From an uncultured Lachnospiraceae bacterium (GTDB taxonomy: Bacteria; Bacillota; Clostridia; Lachnospirales; Lachnospiraceae), in NCBI GenBank assembly GCA_910586275.1, contig CAJUIM010000041.1, positions 1 through 26,958 of the forward strand: DNA of 26,958 nt. The letters are read 5' to 3'. The notes beneath the pieces were generated by a model. The model did not search any database, had not been told where the DNA came from, and was given only the letters and a program-made list of their open reading frames with translations. The position numbers and the translations under genes are program-made. Shown in pieces: positions 1 to 8,588 of this stretch. How positions within the stretch are numbered: the stretch's first letter is position 1; each line of letters opens with the position of its first letter.

Positions 1-98
1 CCGTCCCGCAAAAAAATCCCTCCCGTGCGTCCGCCTCTCAACACAACATTCAAGCCGAACTGTTACGAAATCAGTTTTCGGATCTGCGCATAAAAGAA

Positions 99-119
99 AA
101 GCCGCCTAAACGGCGGCTT
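99..119 (-). terminator. Rho-independent terminator of the 139-726 gene
   Basis: On the minus strand an 8-bp perfect stem (bases 112-119 pairing with 99-106) closes a 5-base loop and runs into a T-rich tract, the complement of AAAAGAAAA at 92-100. It lies 20 bases past the stop codon of the small membrane protein, which is the usual place for an intrinsic terminator. Confidence 0.9.
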
Positions 120-138
120 CATAGCAATTAACCCATTT

Positions 139-726
139 TTATTTATTTTTCTTCGCTTCCTTCTTTGCCGCCTTAATGTCCGTAATGCCGTTGGCCCCAT
201 TCACATCCTGCATCAGTGACTGAGCGAACTGCGCAAAAGCCTCCGCCTCCTCTTTTTGCTGAATATTGACCGGATGGTACATATCATCCTTCGTATTGCT
301 CTCTGCCACATACAAAGTAAGGATCTCTTTTCTGTCCTTGTCAAACAATACGGTATAGCCCTTCTTCGCATCTACCATGCCGAGGTTTTCCTTTCCGAAA
401 TGAATCGGCGCACTGTGCCCTATTTCCCTTCCCTCAAAGGACAGAGGAACCAGATATAAATCCCCCGGCCGAAACGCCACCGCATAATACCAGTATTTTG
501 TAGTGGTAGTCACCGTTCTGCCCCCACCGCCTACGGTAAGTTCTTCCCGCGTGCCGTAAGCCGCCGTATAAGATTCCCCGCCGGGAACTACCTGCCTTAC
601 GATATCCTTGATTTTCTGCTTTTCTGCACTGTTTGCCCCCTTTTTTTCATCTATGGACATTTTGATATATACAATCACAAACAAAACGACTACCGCCGCC
701 ACTCCGATGATAATATATGTAGTCAT
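139..726 (-). CDS. Small membrane-anchored protein of unknown function
   Basis: The product has 195 residues. An N-terminal hydrophobic segment at about residues 4-21 has no clear cleavage site or lipobox, so it is probably a signal anchor with the rest exposed on one face of the membrane. The soluble part has a Gly/Thr-rich stretch near residues 65-77 and a region rich in Tyr and Trp, then ends in a Lys/Ala-rich charged tail that looks disordered. I do not recognise a family or catalytic motif. The ATG is preceded by GAAAGGAG about 11 bases upstream, and a strong terminator follows the stop. It lies 342 bases beyond the histidine kinase gene, on the same strand, so it could be read from the same promoter, but nothing in the sequence links their functions. 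Confidence 0.75.
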   Translation of the reverse strand: MTTYIIIGVAAVVVLFVIVYIKMSIDEKKGANSAEKQKIKDIVRQVVPGGESYTAAYGTREELTVGGGGRTVTTTTKYWYYAVAFRPGDLYLVPLSFEGREIGHSAPIHFGKENLGMVDAKKGYTVLFDKDRKEILTLYVAESNTKDDMYHPVNIQQKEEAEAFAQFAQSLMQDVNGANGITDIKAAKKEAKKNK

Positions 727-1068
727 AATAAAACGCTCTCCTTTCTTCCGGCTCTCTCCATAGTCATGCCCCGCACCCGGCCCTTCGTGTCACCTCCCTC
801 TGCACCGTCCCCTTTGCTTCCGCATCTGCTCTGTTACAGTTTCCGTCTGCGGGTGAAACCAAAGCTTTGTTTTTCCACAATGGCATTGTGTTTTTCCTTG
901 TTTCTCACACAAATATCGGAGGATTCCTCCCGGCTTTTTATATTCCGTGCAGATTTGGAAATTTTCTTGCAGAATTGGAAACAGCGCAGTTTCTCCCAAT
1001 GCCATTTCATTATGCCGCAGCCCGAAGCGCATCCGGAAAAAAGCATCATTGCCGAAATGAGCCGCAGT
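727..1068. other. Intergenic stretch, no convincing gene
   Basis: This 342-base gap lies between the histidine kinase stop and the small membrane protein start. I looked for an AgrD-like peptide gene because the neighbouring kinase and regulator are of the AgrC/AgrA type. The minus-strand frames of 70 to 107 codons that cross it have no ribosome binding site and no Cys-plus-hydrophobic thiolactone motif. Two short palindromes are visible (876-890 and 918-930). I see no clear promoter. Confidence 0.5.
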
Positions 1069-2379
1069 TTATTGATGCGGTTCCGTCTGCGGATTATCCA
1101 GCAAAACGGAAAACAGGAATCCTTCCCCGCCGAAATCAACGGCATACCTCCCGCCATACTTTTCCACTGTTTCAGCCACGTTCCGGATACCTATCCCATG
1201 TTCCTGCGCATCTATGGTTTTTGTCGTGAGAAATACCCCGTTCTCCACCACCGGCATGGATGCCATGCTGTTTTTCACGGAAAGCACTATTTGCTCCCCT
1301 TCCAATACGAACTTAAGCTTTATGATTTTCTCTTCCGCATGCCCGCAGGCCTCCATGGCATTATTCAGCAGATTGGAAAGAATCAGCACAATATCCTCAT
1401 CGCAGAGCCGCAAGCCCGACAAGTCATTTACCTTTAGGGCAAATGCAATGCCTTTCCCCGTTGCTTCCCGGTATTTCGCATTCAGCACCGCATTCACTAT
1501 CACATGGTTCGTGTCAATGGCGTCCAAGCCGGACTGCAGGGCAGCATCTGCCTTTTCCACATAAGCCAGCAGTTCCTCATGCTGCCCTCCGGCCGCCAAT
1601 GCATGGATAACCGCCATCTGATTTTTAAATTCATGGGTTCTTTTTCTCTGGCAGTCCAGGTTTTCGGATATGGAGCGGTACATCTTGGTTTCATATTTCA
1701 CACGCTGGCGGAAAGCCCGGTCCTCTCTCTGCTTTATTTCCCTCCTCATTATCTCATCGATCAGACAGTATACCACATAGTCCACTGCCAAAACCGCCAA
1801 AGCCAAACATAGAAAAGAGCCGTCATAAAACCGGGTTTTTGCCGCCATCCCCGAAAATGTGACAAGCGTAATGAAAGTGCTGAGAAAAAGAATACGCCAC
1901 TCTTTTTCCGTAAGCACATAAAACGCCTTTCCCTTCATTATTTTCCCTATCAGCAAAATACCGGCAAACAGCAGCACGCTGCCCGCCAGTACCGTAAAGC
2001 CATGTTCCGCCCAACCCGGCATCTGCCTGAAATACCTATCATGCAAAGGCAAAAACCGTTCCGCGGCAATCCTGGCCAGATATTCCGCAATAGCATCCAG
2101 CCCCCAGAAAAACATAGACAGCACTAACGCCGTCAGATAACGGACCCGGAACACATAAAACATAAGCAGCGAAGCAGTCAGGTTTACCGCCATAATCCCG
2201 ATATAGTACCGCTCCTGCAGGCCGTATCCGATCAGCGTGCACAAAAGAGCCTGAACCCCCATAGCCGCCCCTATCCTCCGGCGGTTCCTTCCGTTCCGCA
2301 CGCCGGCAAAGAAACGGAAAAATAAAACACAGCAAAATGCTTCCCATGCATTTACGGCTGCTCCCGTATACCCTGCCAT
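1069..2379 (-). CDS. Sensor histidine kinase, GHKL family (AgrC/ComD-like)
   Basis: This is a membrane sensor kinase of 436 residues that should autophosphorylate and pass phosphate to the response regulator encoded just upstream. The N-terminal half (to about residue 210) contains around six hydrophobic segments, typical of peptide-sensing AgrC-type receptors. A short coiled linker leads to the phosphoacceptor motif THEFKNQM, with the His near residue 250. The ATPase half has an N-box (LLNNAMEA) and a G-box (GIGIRNV). I chose the ATG at 2379 because it overlaps the regulator stop in TAATG and has GGAAGGGGG seven bases upstream. An in-frame ATG at 2397 would add six residues and is possible. 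The ligand cannot be deduced, and no peptide gene is visible next to the pair. Confidence 0.92.
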   Translation of the reverse strand: MAGYTGAAVNAWEAFCCVLFFRFFAGVRNGRNRRRIGAAMGVQALLCTLIGYGLQERYYIGIMAVNLTASLLMFYVFRVRYLTALVLSMFFWGLDAIAEYLARIAAERFLPLHDRYFRQMPGWAEHGFTVLAGSVLLFAGILLIGKIMKGKAFYVLTEKEWRILFLSTFITLVTFSGMAAKTRFYDGSFLCLALAVLAVDYVVYCLIDEIMRREIKQREDRAFRQRVKYETKMYRSISENLDCQRKRTHEFKNQMAVIHALAAGGQHEELLAYVEKADAALQSGLDAIDTNHVIVNAVLNAKYREATGKGIAFALKVNDLSGLRLCDEDIVLILSNLLNNAMEACGHAEEKIIKLKFVLEGEQIVLSVKNSMASMPVVENGVFLTTKTIDAQEHGIGIRNVAETVEKYGGRYAVDFGGEGFLFSVLLDNPQTEPHQ

Positions 2380-3104
2380 TACAGTTCCCCCTTCCATCTT
2401 ATGTATGCCCTCTCCATATCCTTATAATATTTCTTGGAAATATTAAGCAATATTCCGTTTTCCAAAGAAGCGGTATATCTCTCCACCTTTACCACATACC
2501 TGATATTTACGAGAAAACTCTGGTGGATACGGAAAAAACCGTATGGCTCCAGTTCCTGCGCCACTCCGTCCAGCCTGCCGTATTTGTGATATTCCTGTAT
2601 CCCGTCCTCCATAGCAAAAAACAGCACTTTGTGCAGCCTGCTTTCCACATAAAGAAGAGCATCCACCGGAATGCTCTTCCTGCCGTTCAGAAGATTGATT
2701 TCATATGTCTTTTTTTCGGAAGCCATCCGTGCAGTGACTGCATCCAGACATTCTTTCAGTGCATTTTCCAGCCCGCCGTCTTCCTTCAGCAGATAACGTG
2801 CCGCATTTACCTTATACCCTTCCAGCGCATAAGTGATATATGCCGTCACGAATACAATATGTACTTTGGCAGATGCCTGCCGTATGCGCCGGGCTGTCTC
2901 CAGCCCGTCCATCTCTTCCATATTGATATCAAGGAATATAATGTCGTACTGCATCGGCACATCGGCTGCATGCAGCATTTCCTTTCCGGAGGGATATACG
3001 TCAATGGTGCATCCATACTTCCTTTTCTTCATGTATTCCCCCACCAGCTTTTCTTCCCTCATCCGGAAGTATTCTTCATCATCACATATGGCGATATGAA
3101 TCAT
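2379..3104 (-). CDS. LytTR-family response regulator (AgrA-like)
   Basis: This 241-residue two-domain regulator has a receiver domain at about residues 1-125, with the acidic pocket at D8/D9 and the phosphoacceptor D59 in FLDINMEEMDG. A LytTR DNA-binding domain follows at about residues 135-235 (ESRLHKVLFF, then FFRIHQSFLVN). LytTR regulators bind direct repeats near promoters and commonly control secreted or surface functions. The ATG has GAGGAG about nine bases upstream. The gene is translationally coupled to the kinase through TAATG and has its own promoter at 3174-3202, so the pair can be expressed independently of the glycan operon that ends 190 bases upstream. Its targets are unknown. 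Regulation of the neighbouring glycan genes is only a guess from position. Confidence 0.95.
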   Translation of the reverse strand: MIHIAICDDEEYFRMREEKLVGEYMKKRKYGCTIDVYPSGKEMLHAADVPMQYDIIFLDINMEEMDGLETARRIRQASAKVHIVFVTAYITYALEGYKVNAARYLLKEDGGLENALKECLDAVTARMASEKKTYEINLLNGRKSIPVDALLYVESRLHKVLFFAMEDGIQEYHKYGRLDGVAQELEPYGFFRIHQSFLVNIRYVVKVERYTASLENGILLNISKKYYKDMERAYIRWKGEL

Positions 3105-3173
3105 CCTAATTGTCTCCTCACTGTCCGGTCAGCGCTTCCCCTATGCGCTCACCGTCCACATTCTGCGGTTCAT

Positions 3174-3202
3174 ATTTTACCACAGAACCAATTAGCTGTC
3201 AT
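3174..3202 (-). promoter_or_regulatory. Sigma-A promoter of the two-component operon
   Basis: On the minus strand a -35 ATGACA (3197-3202) is separated by 17 bases from a -10 TAAAAT (3174-3179). Transcription should start near 3167, leaving a leader of about 60 bases before the regulator ATG. The leader contains a small inverted repeat (AGCGC and GCGCT arms) of unknown meaning. Confidence 0.7.
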
Positions 3203-3295
3203 TCCTTTATGGGCAAAATTTCTGTTGCTTCCAAAAGCACATTACCGTTCACATGCCAATGCCCCTCCGTTGACCCGCTTATTTTTCATGCTGCA

Positions 3296-4345
3296 TCAGT
3301 ACATTGCTGTCATGACCTTTATATATTCTTCCGTCTTATCCCGCATCATATGCAGGCCCGTCTTTAGGTTTTCCAGCGGAAACCTATGAGAAATCAACGC
3401 CTCAGGGAATACCGTTCCCTGTCCCAGCCTGTCCAGGACATAATGCCAGTCGTCCGCCGGTTCATGGGCAAAAGCAGAATTCCATGTACCTGTCAGAGTA
3501 AGCTGGTTCCGTAAAATCTTCCAATATACCGGCTTCAGAAGAGTCATATCCGAGCCGGGATTGCCTACCAGACAGATTTTTCCCCCGGGAGCAGCCAGCC
3601 TCACTGCCTGCTCCAAAGTCTCGTTCCGCCCCACACATTCAAAAAACACGTCCGCCCCCTTGCCTGCCGTCCGTTCCATCAGCCACCTTTCCGCATCCTG
3701 TGTTTTACTGTCACAATAGCAGTCTGCCGGCAACCCTGTTTTTAAAACCGTCTGCCTTTGCAGTTCTTTGTTCCCTATCGCAAATATATCCCTTATTCCC
3801 GCCTCCTGCAGAAACAGAACGAGCAGCATCCCTATCGTTCCCAAACCACAGACCGCCGCCTTATCTCCCGCCGCAGCGCCTGCCCGCCTTATGGCATGGA
3901 CAGCTACGGCCATAGGCTCCAGCATGGCCGCTGTCTCCATGGATACATAAGCGGGCAGTTCCGCCAGATTTCCCACAGGAACCGCCGCATATTCCGCAAA
4001 GCCTCCGTTCTGGCGGGAACCTAAGTAACCGTAATTCCGGCACATTTCATACCGATGTTCCCGGCAGGGATTGCAGCTGCCGCAAGGCATCAGCGGAAAG
4101 ACTCCTACCCGTTTCCCGTTCCATTCCCTCCCGACACCCGGCCCGGTCTTTTCTACGATGCCCGAAAATTCATGCCCCGGAATCAGAGGATACGAATATG
4201 CCCCTGCCCGATATATTCTCGGAATATCGGAGCCGCAGACCGCGGCTGCCCTTACTGCCAAAAGCACTTCTCCTTCTTTCGGCTCCGGCTTCCTCACCGT
4301 CTCATAACGCAGATCATGAACCCCGTGCAGCACCCAAGCTTTCAT
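3296..4345 (-). CDS. Zinc-dependent dehydrogenase, TarJ-like pentulose-phosphate reductase
   Basis: This medium-chain zinc dehydrogenase has 349 residues. The catalytic-zinc site is C37 with GHE at 57-59, and the structural-zinc cysteines are C88, C91, C94 and C102. A Rossmann motif GLGTIG lies near residue 170. On sequence alone it belongs to the sorbitol/alditol dehydrogenase group. It sits 48 bases after a TarI/IspD-like cytidylyltransferase and near a ribulose-5-P epimerase. In known teichoic acid and capsule pathways TarJ reduces ribulose-5-P to ribitol-5-P for TarI to activate. I infer the same kind of step here: reduction of ribulose-5-P or xylulose-5-P to ribitol, arabinitol or xylitol phosphate. 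The exact product cannot be read from the sequence. The ATG has AAAGGA just upstream. It is the last gene of the glycan operon, and I see no strong terminator after it. Confidence 0.85.
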   Translation of the reverse strand: MKAWVLHGVHDLRYETVRKPEPKEGEVLLAVRAAAVCGSDIPRIYRAGAYSYPLIPGHEFSGIVEKTGPGVGREWNGKRVGVFPLMPCGSCNPCREHRYEMCRNYGYLGSRQNGGFAEYAAVPVGNLAELPAYVSMETAAMLEPMAVAVHAIRRAGAAAGDKAAVCGLGTIGMLLVLFLQEAGIRDIFAIGNKELQRQTVLKTGLPADCYCDSKTQDAERWLMERTAGKGADVFFECVGRNETLEQAVRLAAPGGKICLVGNPGSDMTLLKPVYWKILRNQLTLTGTWNSAFAHEPADDWHYVLDRLGQGTVFPEALISHRFPLENLKTGLHMMRDKTEEYIKVMTAMY

Positions 4346-4393
4346 ATATTTCCTTTCCGCCGTTTTACAGCTTTGCGAAAAATTCCGTCCGGT

Positions 4394-5089
4394 TTATACG
4401 GTTCCTTCCTTCCGGCAAGAACACATCCTGCGGAATCCTTCCAAATCCGCTCCCGTAGTTATCTTAAAGTTGTTTTCGTCCCCCGGAATTAAGGCAATGT
4501 CCATCCCTGCCAGCACTGCCGGTTCCGCAGAACCGTTTATCCTCAATATCCGTTCCGGCAGAAGCCTTCTGTTGGCTTCGTAATAAATGCCCAAGCGAAA
4601 TACTTCCGGCGACTGTCCGGCATATATCCCGTCCCTGTCCAGCAGGCCGGATACCCTGCAGCCGTCCTTACTGGCATACACCGTATCTTTCAAAGGCAAT
4701 GCCGGCATAACTCCGTCATGGCCGGCGCAGTTCTTTATGCATTCCGATATAAGCCGCTCCGTAACCAAAGGCCTTGCCGCATCATGGACAATCACCAAAT
4801 CGTCATCGGCAGATTCCGGCCTGATATCCTCCAATGCATGAAATACGGACAGCTGCCTGCTCCGCCCCGGCATGGAAAAACCGCGGAATTTGGCTCCTGT
4901 CCATTTCAAAATAAATGCATGCCAGCTTTTCTCCGCCACGATCCGTATGGCATCCACATCCCGATTCCTTTCAAACGCATCCAAACAATAGCCTATAATC
5001 GGTTTCCCGCATACCTCTATATACTGTTTGGGCAGGTTCCCGCCAAGCCTTGTACCTATGCCGCCCGCAAGTATCAATGCCGTATTCAT
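4394..5089 (-). CDS. TarI/IspD-like cytidylyltransferase
   Basis: This 231-residue protein has the IspD/TarI fold signature: the nucleotide loop LAGGIGTRLGGNLPKQY at residues 7-23, VHDAARPLV in the middle, and GQSPEVF near residue 160. Enzymes of this family transfer CMP from CTP to an alditol or methylerythritol phosphate. Because it sits beside a TarJ-like dehydrogenase and a pentulose epimerase rather than isoprenoid genes, I infer CDP-pentitol synthesis (CDP-ribitol or an isomer). Length and motifs are complete. The ATG has a perfect AGGAGG five bases upstream, and the upstream epimerase ends nine bases away. A housekeeping IspD role is possible but unlikely in this context. Confidence 0.88.
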   Translation of the reverse strand: MNTALILAGGIGTRLGGNLPKQYIEVCGKPIIGYCLDAFERNRDVDAIRIVAEKSWHAFILKWTGAKFRGFSMPGRSRQLSVFHALEDIRPESADDDLVIVHDAARPLVTERLISECIKNCAGHDGVMPALPLKDTVYASKDGCRVSGLLDRDGIYAGQSPEVFRLGIYYEANRRLLPERILRINGSAEPAVLAGMDIALIPGDENNFKITTGADLEGFRRMCSCRKEGTV

Positions 5090-5097
5090 ATTTCCTC

Positions 5098-5784
5098 CTA
5101 ATTTGCAGACACACTCTGGAATTTCAGCCCCCGTATCCCGTCAAGGATCTCTCCATAAGGTCGGTTTTTCCCGAACAGCAAGGAAGATCCCAGCACAAAG
5201 CCGTCCACACCCCTAGGGGCAAACTCCAATATCTTATCCGCACTGCATGCCCCGTCCCAATAAAGGCCGAAATGCATTTCTTCCTTCAGCGCCAACAGTT
5301 TCGTAATCTTTTTTCCCACATAGGGCATGAACATCTGTCCCGCATTGCCCGGATTAACCGTCATCACAAGCACCTTCTTCACTATGCGCAGCATCTCCAT
5401 TACCGTTTCCACACTGGTTCCGGGATTGACGGCAATCCCCGGCATCAGTCCCGCATCTATAATCTTCTGCAAGGTTGTGGAAGGATGGTACTCTGCTTCC
5501 GGATGAATATAGACAGTATCTCCCTTCCGCAGGCACTGCATAAAAACATCTATGGTATTATTCGGATGCTCCACCATTAAATGTACGTCCAAAGGCTTCC
5601 CCGCAACAGAGGCTATATAGCGCATGTCATTTAAAGACATGGCATAATTCGGCACATAATGTCCATCCATAATATCTATATGAAAAGAATCAATGCCCCC
5701 TTTTTCCAATTCACTGACTTCCTTTTCCAAATTTCCGTAATTGGCACACATCATCGATGCCGTCAGTTCAATTTCCATATCCAT
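5098..5784 (-). CDS. rpe: Ribulose-phosphate 3-epimerase family protein
   Basis: This TIM-barrel epimerase of 228 residues interconverts ribulose-5-P and xylulose-5-P. Metal and catalytic residues are present: H35, D37, D40 and H42 in FHIDIMDGHYVPN, the DVHLMVE strand with its His, VNPG loops, and the second acidic position in YWDGACS where housekeeping enzymes have DGG. That divergence suggests a pathway-specific paralogue or a related epimerase substrate. The start is uncertain: the ATG at 5784 has a weak site, while the in-frame ATG at 5778 has GGGG seven bases before it. It lies between the HAD phosphatase and the cytidylyltransferase, so it probably supplies or equilibrates the pentulose phosphate reduced by the TarJ-like enzyme. 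Confidence 0.88.
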   Translation of the reverse strand: MDMEIELTASMMCANYGNLEKEVSELEKGGIDSFHIDIMDGHYVPNYAMSLNDMRYIASVAGKPLDVHLMVEHPNNTIDVFMQCLRKGDTVYIHPEAEYHPSTTLQKIIDAGLMPGIAVNPGTSVETVMEMLRIVKKVLVMTVNPGNAGQMFMPYVGKKITKLLALKEEMHFGLYWDGACSADKILEFAPRGVDGFVLGSSLLFGKNRPYGEILDGIRGLKFQSVSAN

Positions 5785-5808
5785 ACCCCATATACCGCAA
5801 TTCCGTCC

Positions 5809-6180
5809 CTAACGCTCCCTTTTTATCTCCGGCAGCATAAATCTGTCCCTTTCCAAATTCACCGCCACTGCCATATCGATTCCCGACGGCTTCCTGTCAT
5901 TGATCACAATCCTCTCCCCTGCCGGCATATTGAATAAGATTTCATCATACCGAATACTGTTTTTCAAGAGGAATTCCAAAGTTTCCTGCCTATAGTCATC
6001 GGTTCTTGACGTAAGAATTATTATCTTATCCTCTTTGGGCAGTCTATCCAAATACTCCTTTGCGCCGCTTAAGAGCGTATCATGTCCTTCTGTTTTATAA
6101 CCATTGTGCTTTAAAAGCGTCCCGTCCAAATCCACAATCCATGTTTTCGGCAATGTGGACAAAACTAAACTCTGTTCCAT
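5809..6180 (-). CDS. Small HAD-family phosphatase
   Basis: This 123-residue protein has the HAD motif I DLDGTLL (D17 and D19), a motif II Ser/Thr in ILTSRTDD, and a motif III/IV region INDRKPSGID. It has no large cap domain, so it resembles the small phosphatases often found in capsule and glycan clusters. It should remove a phosphate from a sugar or a small intermediate; the substrate is unknown. The start overlaps the upstream GT9-like gene by 16 bases and has AAAGGA seven bases upstream, so the two are translationally coupled. Confidence 0.82.
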   Translation of the reverse strand: MEQSLVLSTLPKTWIVDLDGTLLKHNGYKTEGHDTLLSGAKEYLDRLPKEDKIIILTSRTDDYRQETLEFLLKNSIRYDEILFNMPAGERIVINDRKPSGIDMAVAVNLERDRFMLPEIKRER

Positions 6181-7406
6181 TTAAAATCCTTTCCTACCGC
6201 AATATTTTTCCATCCTTCCCGCATCGGATACATTCCCGCCGCTTTCCAACTGGTATCCGAATAATTATAATCGGGATAAAGTACCGTCTTCTCACACTTG
6301 GCATACGTCAATACATCGCAAAGTCCGCTCCGTATGCCTATGAAATGCCCTGCCCACTCTGCCGCAGACTGCAGTTCCGCTATCCCGGCCCGCAATTCTT
6401 CCGTGCCCTCCAGCGGTTTTTCCTCTCCCGCCACATTGGTAAGGCATTGATATCCCCTGCCCTTATAATCCCGGACAATTTCTTCCCACAGTTTCCTTGG
6501 CAGAGCCGACACCGACTTGGCATACGGCGATAAAATAACGGCTTTTCCACGCCGGATTCTATTTAAATACGGATATTGCCTGAAATGTTCCGGCTTTTCC
6601 GGTTCTGTGCCAATCGGAAGCCCAAACACGCCGCACCGATAGATTATCTCCAGCGGAATGCACTTCACATACAATGCCCTATGCAGATTCACCACATACG
6701 GCCTGTCCTGATGGGCAATAAAAAAATTTCTGTCCCTCCCATACAGACACGCCTGTATGAATTCATCCAGATTCCTTTGCGTAAAGCTTTGCACTCTGTA
6801 AGGACCGAATAAGGAAACCACTTCTTTACAGGCATCTCCGATTACGCATATGACACATTTCCCGATACTGTTTTTTTGGCGGAAAGCATTCAGATACGAC
6901 ATCGTGAAAAAGATATCTCCCAAGGCGGAAAAAGGGCAGAAAATCTTAAAATATCCTTTGTACTTTTCCTCAAGTTCCCGCCGCACCGCCATCCCCCGCT
7001 CCACGCGCATACGTTTTCTTCCGATTGTCTCGGCTGTCAGGGAATACTCCGCATAACTGTCGTATTCTGCCAGTTTCACAATCTCACCTGCAAATCCCAT
7101 GGCTCGCAGCTGCTCACTCATGGCTTCAGAAGCCCTGGCCGCTATACAAACAACGGTCTGCCCTGCCGGCTCATTCAGCACATTCTCCGGCGGCATGATA
7201 ACAATATCCCTATAGGCTCTTCCATGTTTTGACACATTATTATCCAATATCCCCTTTACGACAAACCCTTTCTGCAGAAATAAATCGGCCAATGTCTCTG
7301 CCGCATTGCAATGCCCGAATAAATATATTCTTTTGTTTTTCATATAACCTGCATAGGTCAGACGTTCAAAACCGCCGCACATCTCTTCATAATGTTCCCG
7401 ATCCAT
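6165..7406 (-). CDS. Rossmann-like domain fused to a GT9-like glycosyltransferase
   Basis: This 413-residue protein has two parts. Residues about 22-110 form a Rossmann-like module (RIYLFGHCNAAETLADLF, then KGILDNNVSKHG) like those in five other proteins of this locus. Residues about 150-400 resemble the GT-B fold of the GT9/heptosyltransferase group, with SALGDIFFTMSYLNAF near the start and FIGIRSGLCDVLTYA near the end, matching the place where GT9 enzymes have a donor-site Ser-Gly motif. It should transfer a sugar from a nucleotide donor, but donor and acceptor are unknown, and the GT9 assignment rests on motif resemblance only. It is paralogous to the 15594-16889 protein. The ATG has AGGTGG about nine bases upstream. 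Confidence 0.75.
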   Translation of the reverse strand: MDREHYEEMCGGFERLTYAGYMKNKRIYLFGHCNAAETLADLFLQKGFVVKGILDNNVSKHGRAYRDIVIMPPENVLNEPAGQTVVCIAARASEAMSEQLRAMGFAGEIVKLAEYDSYAEYSLTAETIGRKRMRVERGMAVRRELEEKYKGYFKIFCPFSALGDIFFTMSYLNAFRQKNSIGKCVICVIGDACKEVVSLFGPYRVQSFTQRNLDEFIQACLYGRDRNFFIAHQDRPYVVNLHRALYVKCIPLEIIYRCGVFGLPIGTEPEKPEHFRQYPYLNRIRRGKAVILSPYAKSVSALPRKLWEEIVRDYKGRGYQCLTNVAGEEKPLEGTEELRAGIAELQSAAEWAGHFIGIRSGLCDVLTYAKCEKTVLYPDYNYSDTSWKAAGMYPMREGWKNIAVGKDFKWNRV

Positions 7407-7478
7407 CTCTTATTTCCCACCTGTCCGGCCAGATCACTATTTCCCCTTACATGAATTTCCGCACTGCCTTCTGTCACG

Positions 7479-7859
7479 CTATAAATGGAGAAACGCCTCT
7501 GCAGCCTCTTCTTCCGTCAATATCCCTGCCTTTACATAGTTTATCAGGCTTCCGAATCGGCCGCCCTCCTCAAGCATCCGGATATGGCCGGAAAATTCAT
7601 ACATATAATATAAAGATTCGATTTCCTCATACTCCCCTTCCTGAAGGCATATGGCGTACCGGGCTCCCGTAAAATCCGGATTCTTCCTGCCGGAATGAAA
7701 AAGGAACAAAATTTTGCCTTGCATCCCATATGTGCATATGGCTTTTACATATTTGCCGTATTCCCTTAAATTTTTATCCACTATTACAACGAGAGGATAT
7801 TCTTTCATATATTGCGCCAGTTTCTCTGCTGTTTCCTTTCTCATCTTCCCTTTCACCAT
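7479..7859 (-). CDS. Conserved-looking small protein of unknown function
   Basis: The product has 126 residues and no hydrophobic segment. It begins with an amphipathic helix, then a beta-strand-like LVVIVD segment and alternating strand and helix patterns, and ends in an acidic helix. This could be a small alpha/beta domain, but I cannot assign it. Either the first ATG (with GGGGAAAGG upstream) or the Met at residue 6 (with GTGAAAGGG) may be the start. It sits between the methyltransferase and the GT9-like gene on the same strand, so it is very likely co-transcribed with the glycan operon. Confidence 0.65.
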   Translation of the reverse strand: MVKGKMRKETAEKLAQYMKEYPLVVIVDKNLREYGKYVKAICTYGMQGKILFLFHSGRKNPDFTGARYAICLQEGEYEEIESLYYMYEFSGHIRMLEEGGRFGSLINYVKAGILTEEEAAEAFLHL

Positions 7860-7946
7860 CCCGCCTTTCCCCGGCAGCCTGCTGCAAACCGCCTTCCAGC
7901 CTTTCTGCCCGCAATAGCCGCCGCCCCGGCGGAAAAACAGCGCAAA

Positions 7947-8588
7947 TCAGTCTTTTCCTGCAACCACCCTTATTATTTGAGGGTCGCTTCCGTTTAACGG
8001 CGCAAACCCTCTGTTTTCCTCCGCGTATTTAATGGAAAAGCCCGCACCTATCAGCCTGCGGATTAGGTCATTCATCCGGATGAACCGTCTGCAGTGGGAA
8101 CCGTATACATAAGCATCCTCCCCCACTTTTTCACCTTTTCCATACAGTTCGTCATTCACGCTTCTGGTTTCTATGCAGAAAAGCCCTTTCCGGCACAATG
8201 ACCGGAATACATTTTTATGTAACCGTATCTCCTGCTTTAAACTGATGGCATGTACGGAAAACCTACTGTAGAAAATATCATATTCCCTAGAATATACCTC
8301 TTCCGAATCCACAAAATCCGCACATATATAATCACTATCCGGACACTGCCGTTTCAGTTTTTCTATGGCAACGGCCGACCTGTCCACTCCGGTAACCGCT
8401 AATCCTTTTTTCTGAAAATAAAGGGTATCCCGCCCGTTCCCGCAGCCGCATTCCAGCATAGTATGCTTTCCTTCCAGCCATTTATGCAGCACATATTCCG
8501 CAAATAAAGTGTTCTGCATAATATCAGGATATTGGCGCTCATAATATTTATCCCAATACTGTCCGTCATCTTTCAGTTCACTTTTCAT
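7947..8588 (-). CDS. Class I SAM-dependent methyltransferase
   Basis: This 213-residue protein has the SAM-binding motif I MLECGCGNGRDTLYF at about residues 43-57, an acidic residue after the second strand (TGVDRS), and a motif like YICADF. It should methylate a small molecule or sugar. The start codon overlaps the stop of the LicD fusion gene in ATGA, so the two are translationally coupled. Methyltransferases paired with LicD proteins fit modification of a phospho-alditol, phosphocholine-like or sugar residue, but the target is not visible in the sequence. Confidence 0.88.
   Translation of the reverse strand: MKSELKDDGQYWDKYYERQYPDIMQNTLFAEYVLHKWLEGKHTMLECGCGNGRDTLYFQKKGLAVTGVDRSAVAIEKLKRQCPDSDYICADFVDSEEVYSREYDIFYSRFSVHAISLKQEIRLHKNVFRSLCRKGLFCIETRSVNDELYGKGEKVGEDAYVYGSHCRRFIRMNDLIRRLIGAGFSIKYAEENRGFAPLNGSDPQIIRVVAGKD

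Noticed and set aside
834..1157. Cys-containing minus-strand frames that could be an AgrD-like signal peptide or a small lipoprotein
   Set aside because: They overlap the kinase gene or lack a ribosome binding site, and have no thiolactone-type Cys motif with an acidic tail.
2337..3389. Long plus-strand frame (350 codons) opposite the two-component genes
   Set aside because: It lies antisense to clear LytTR and kinase genes, has no ribosome binding site and no domain; it mirrors their codon pattern.
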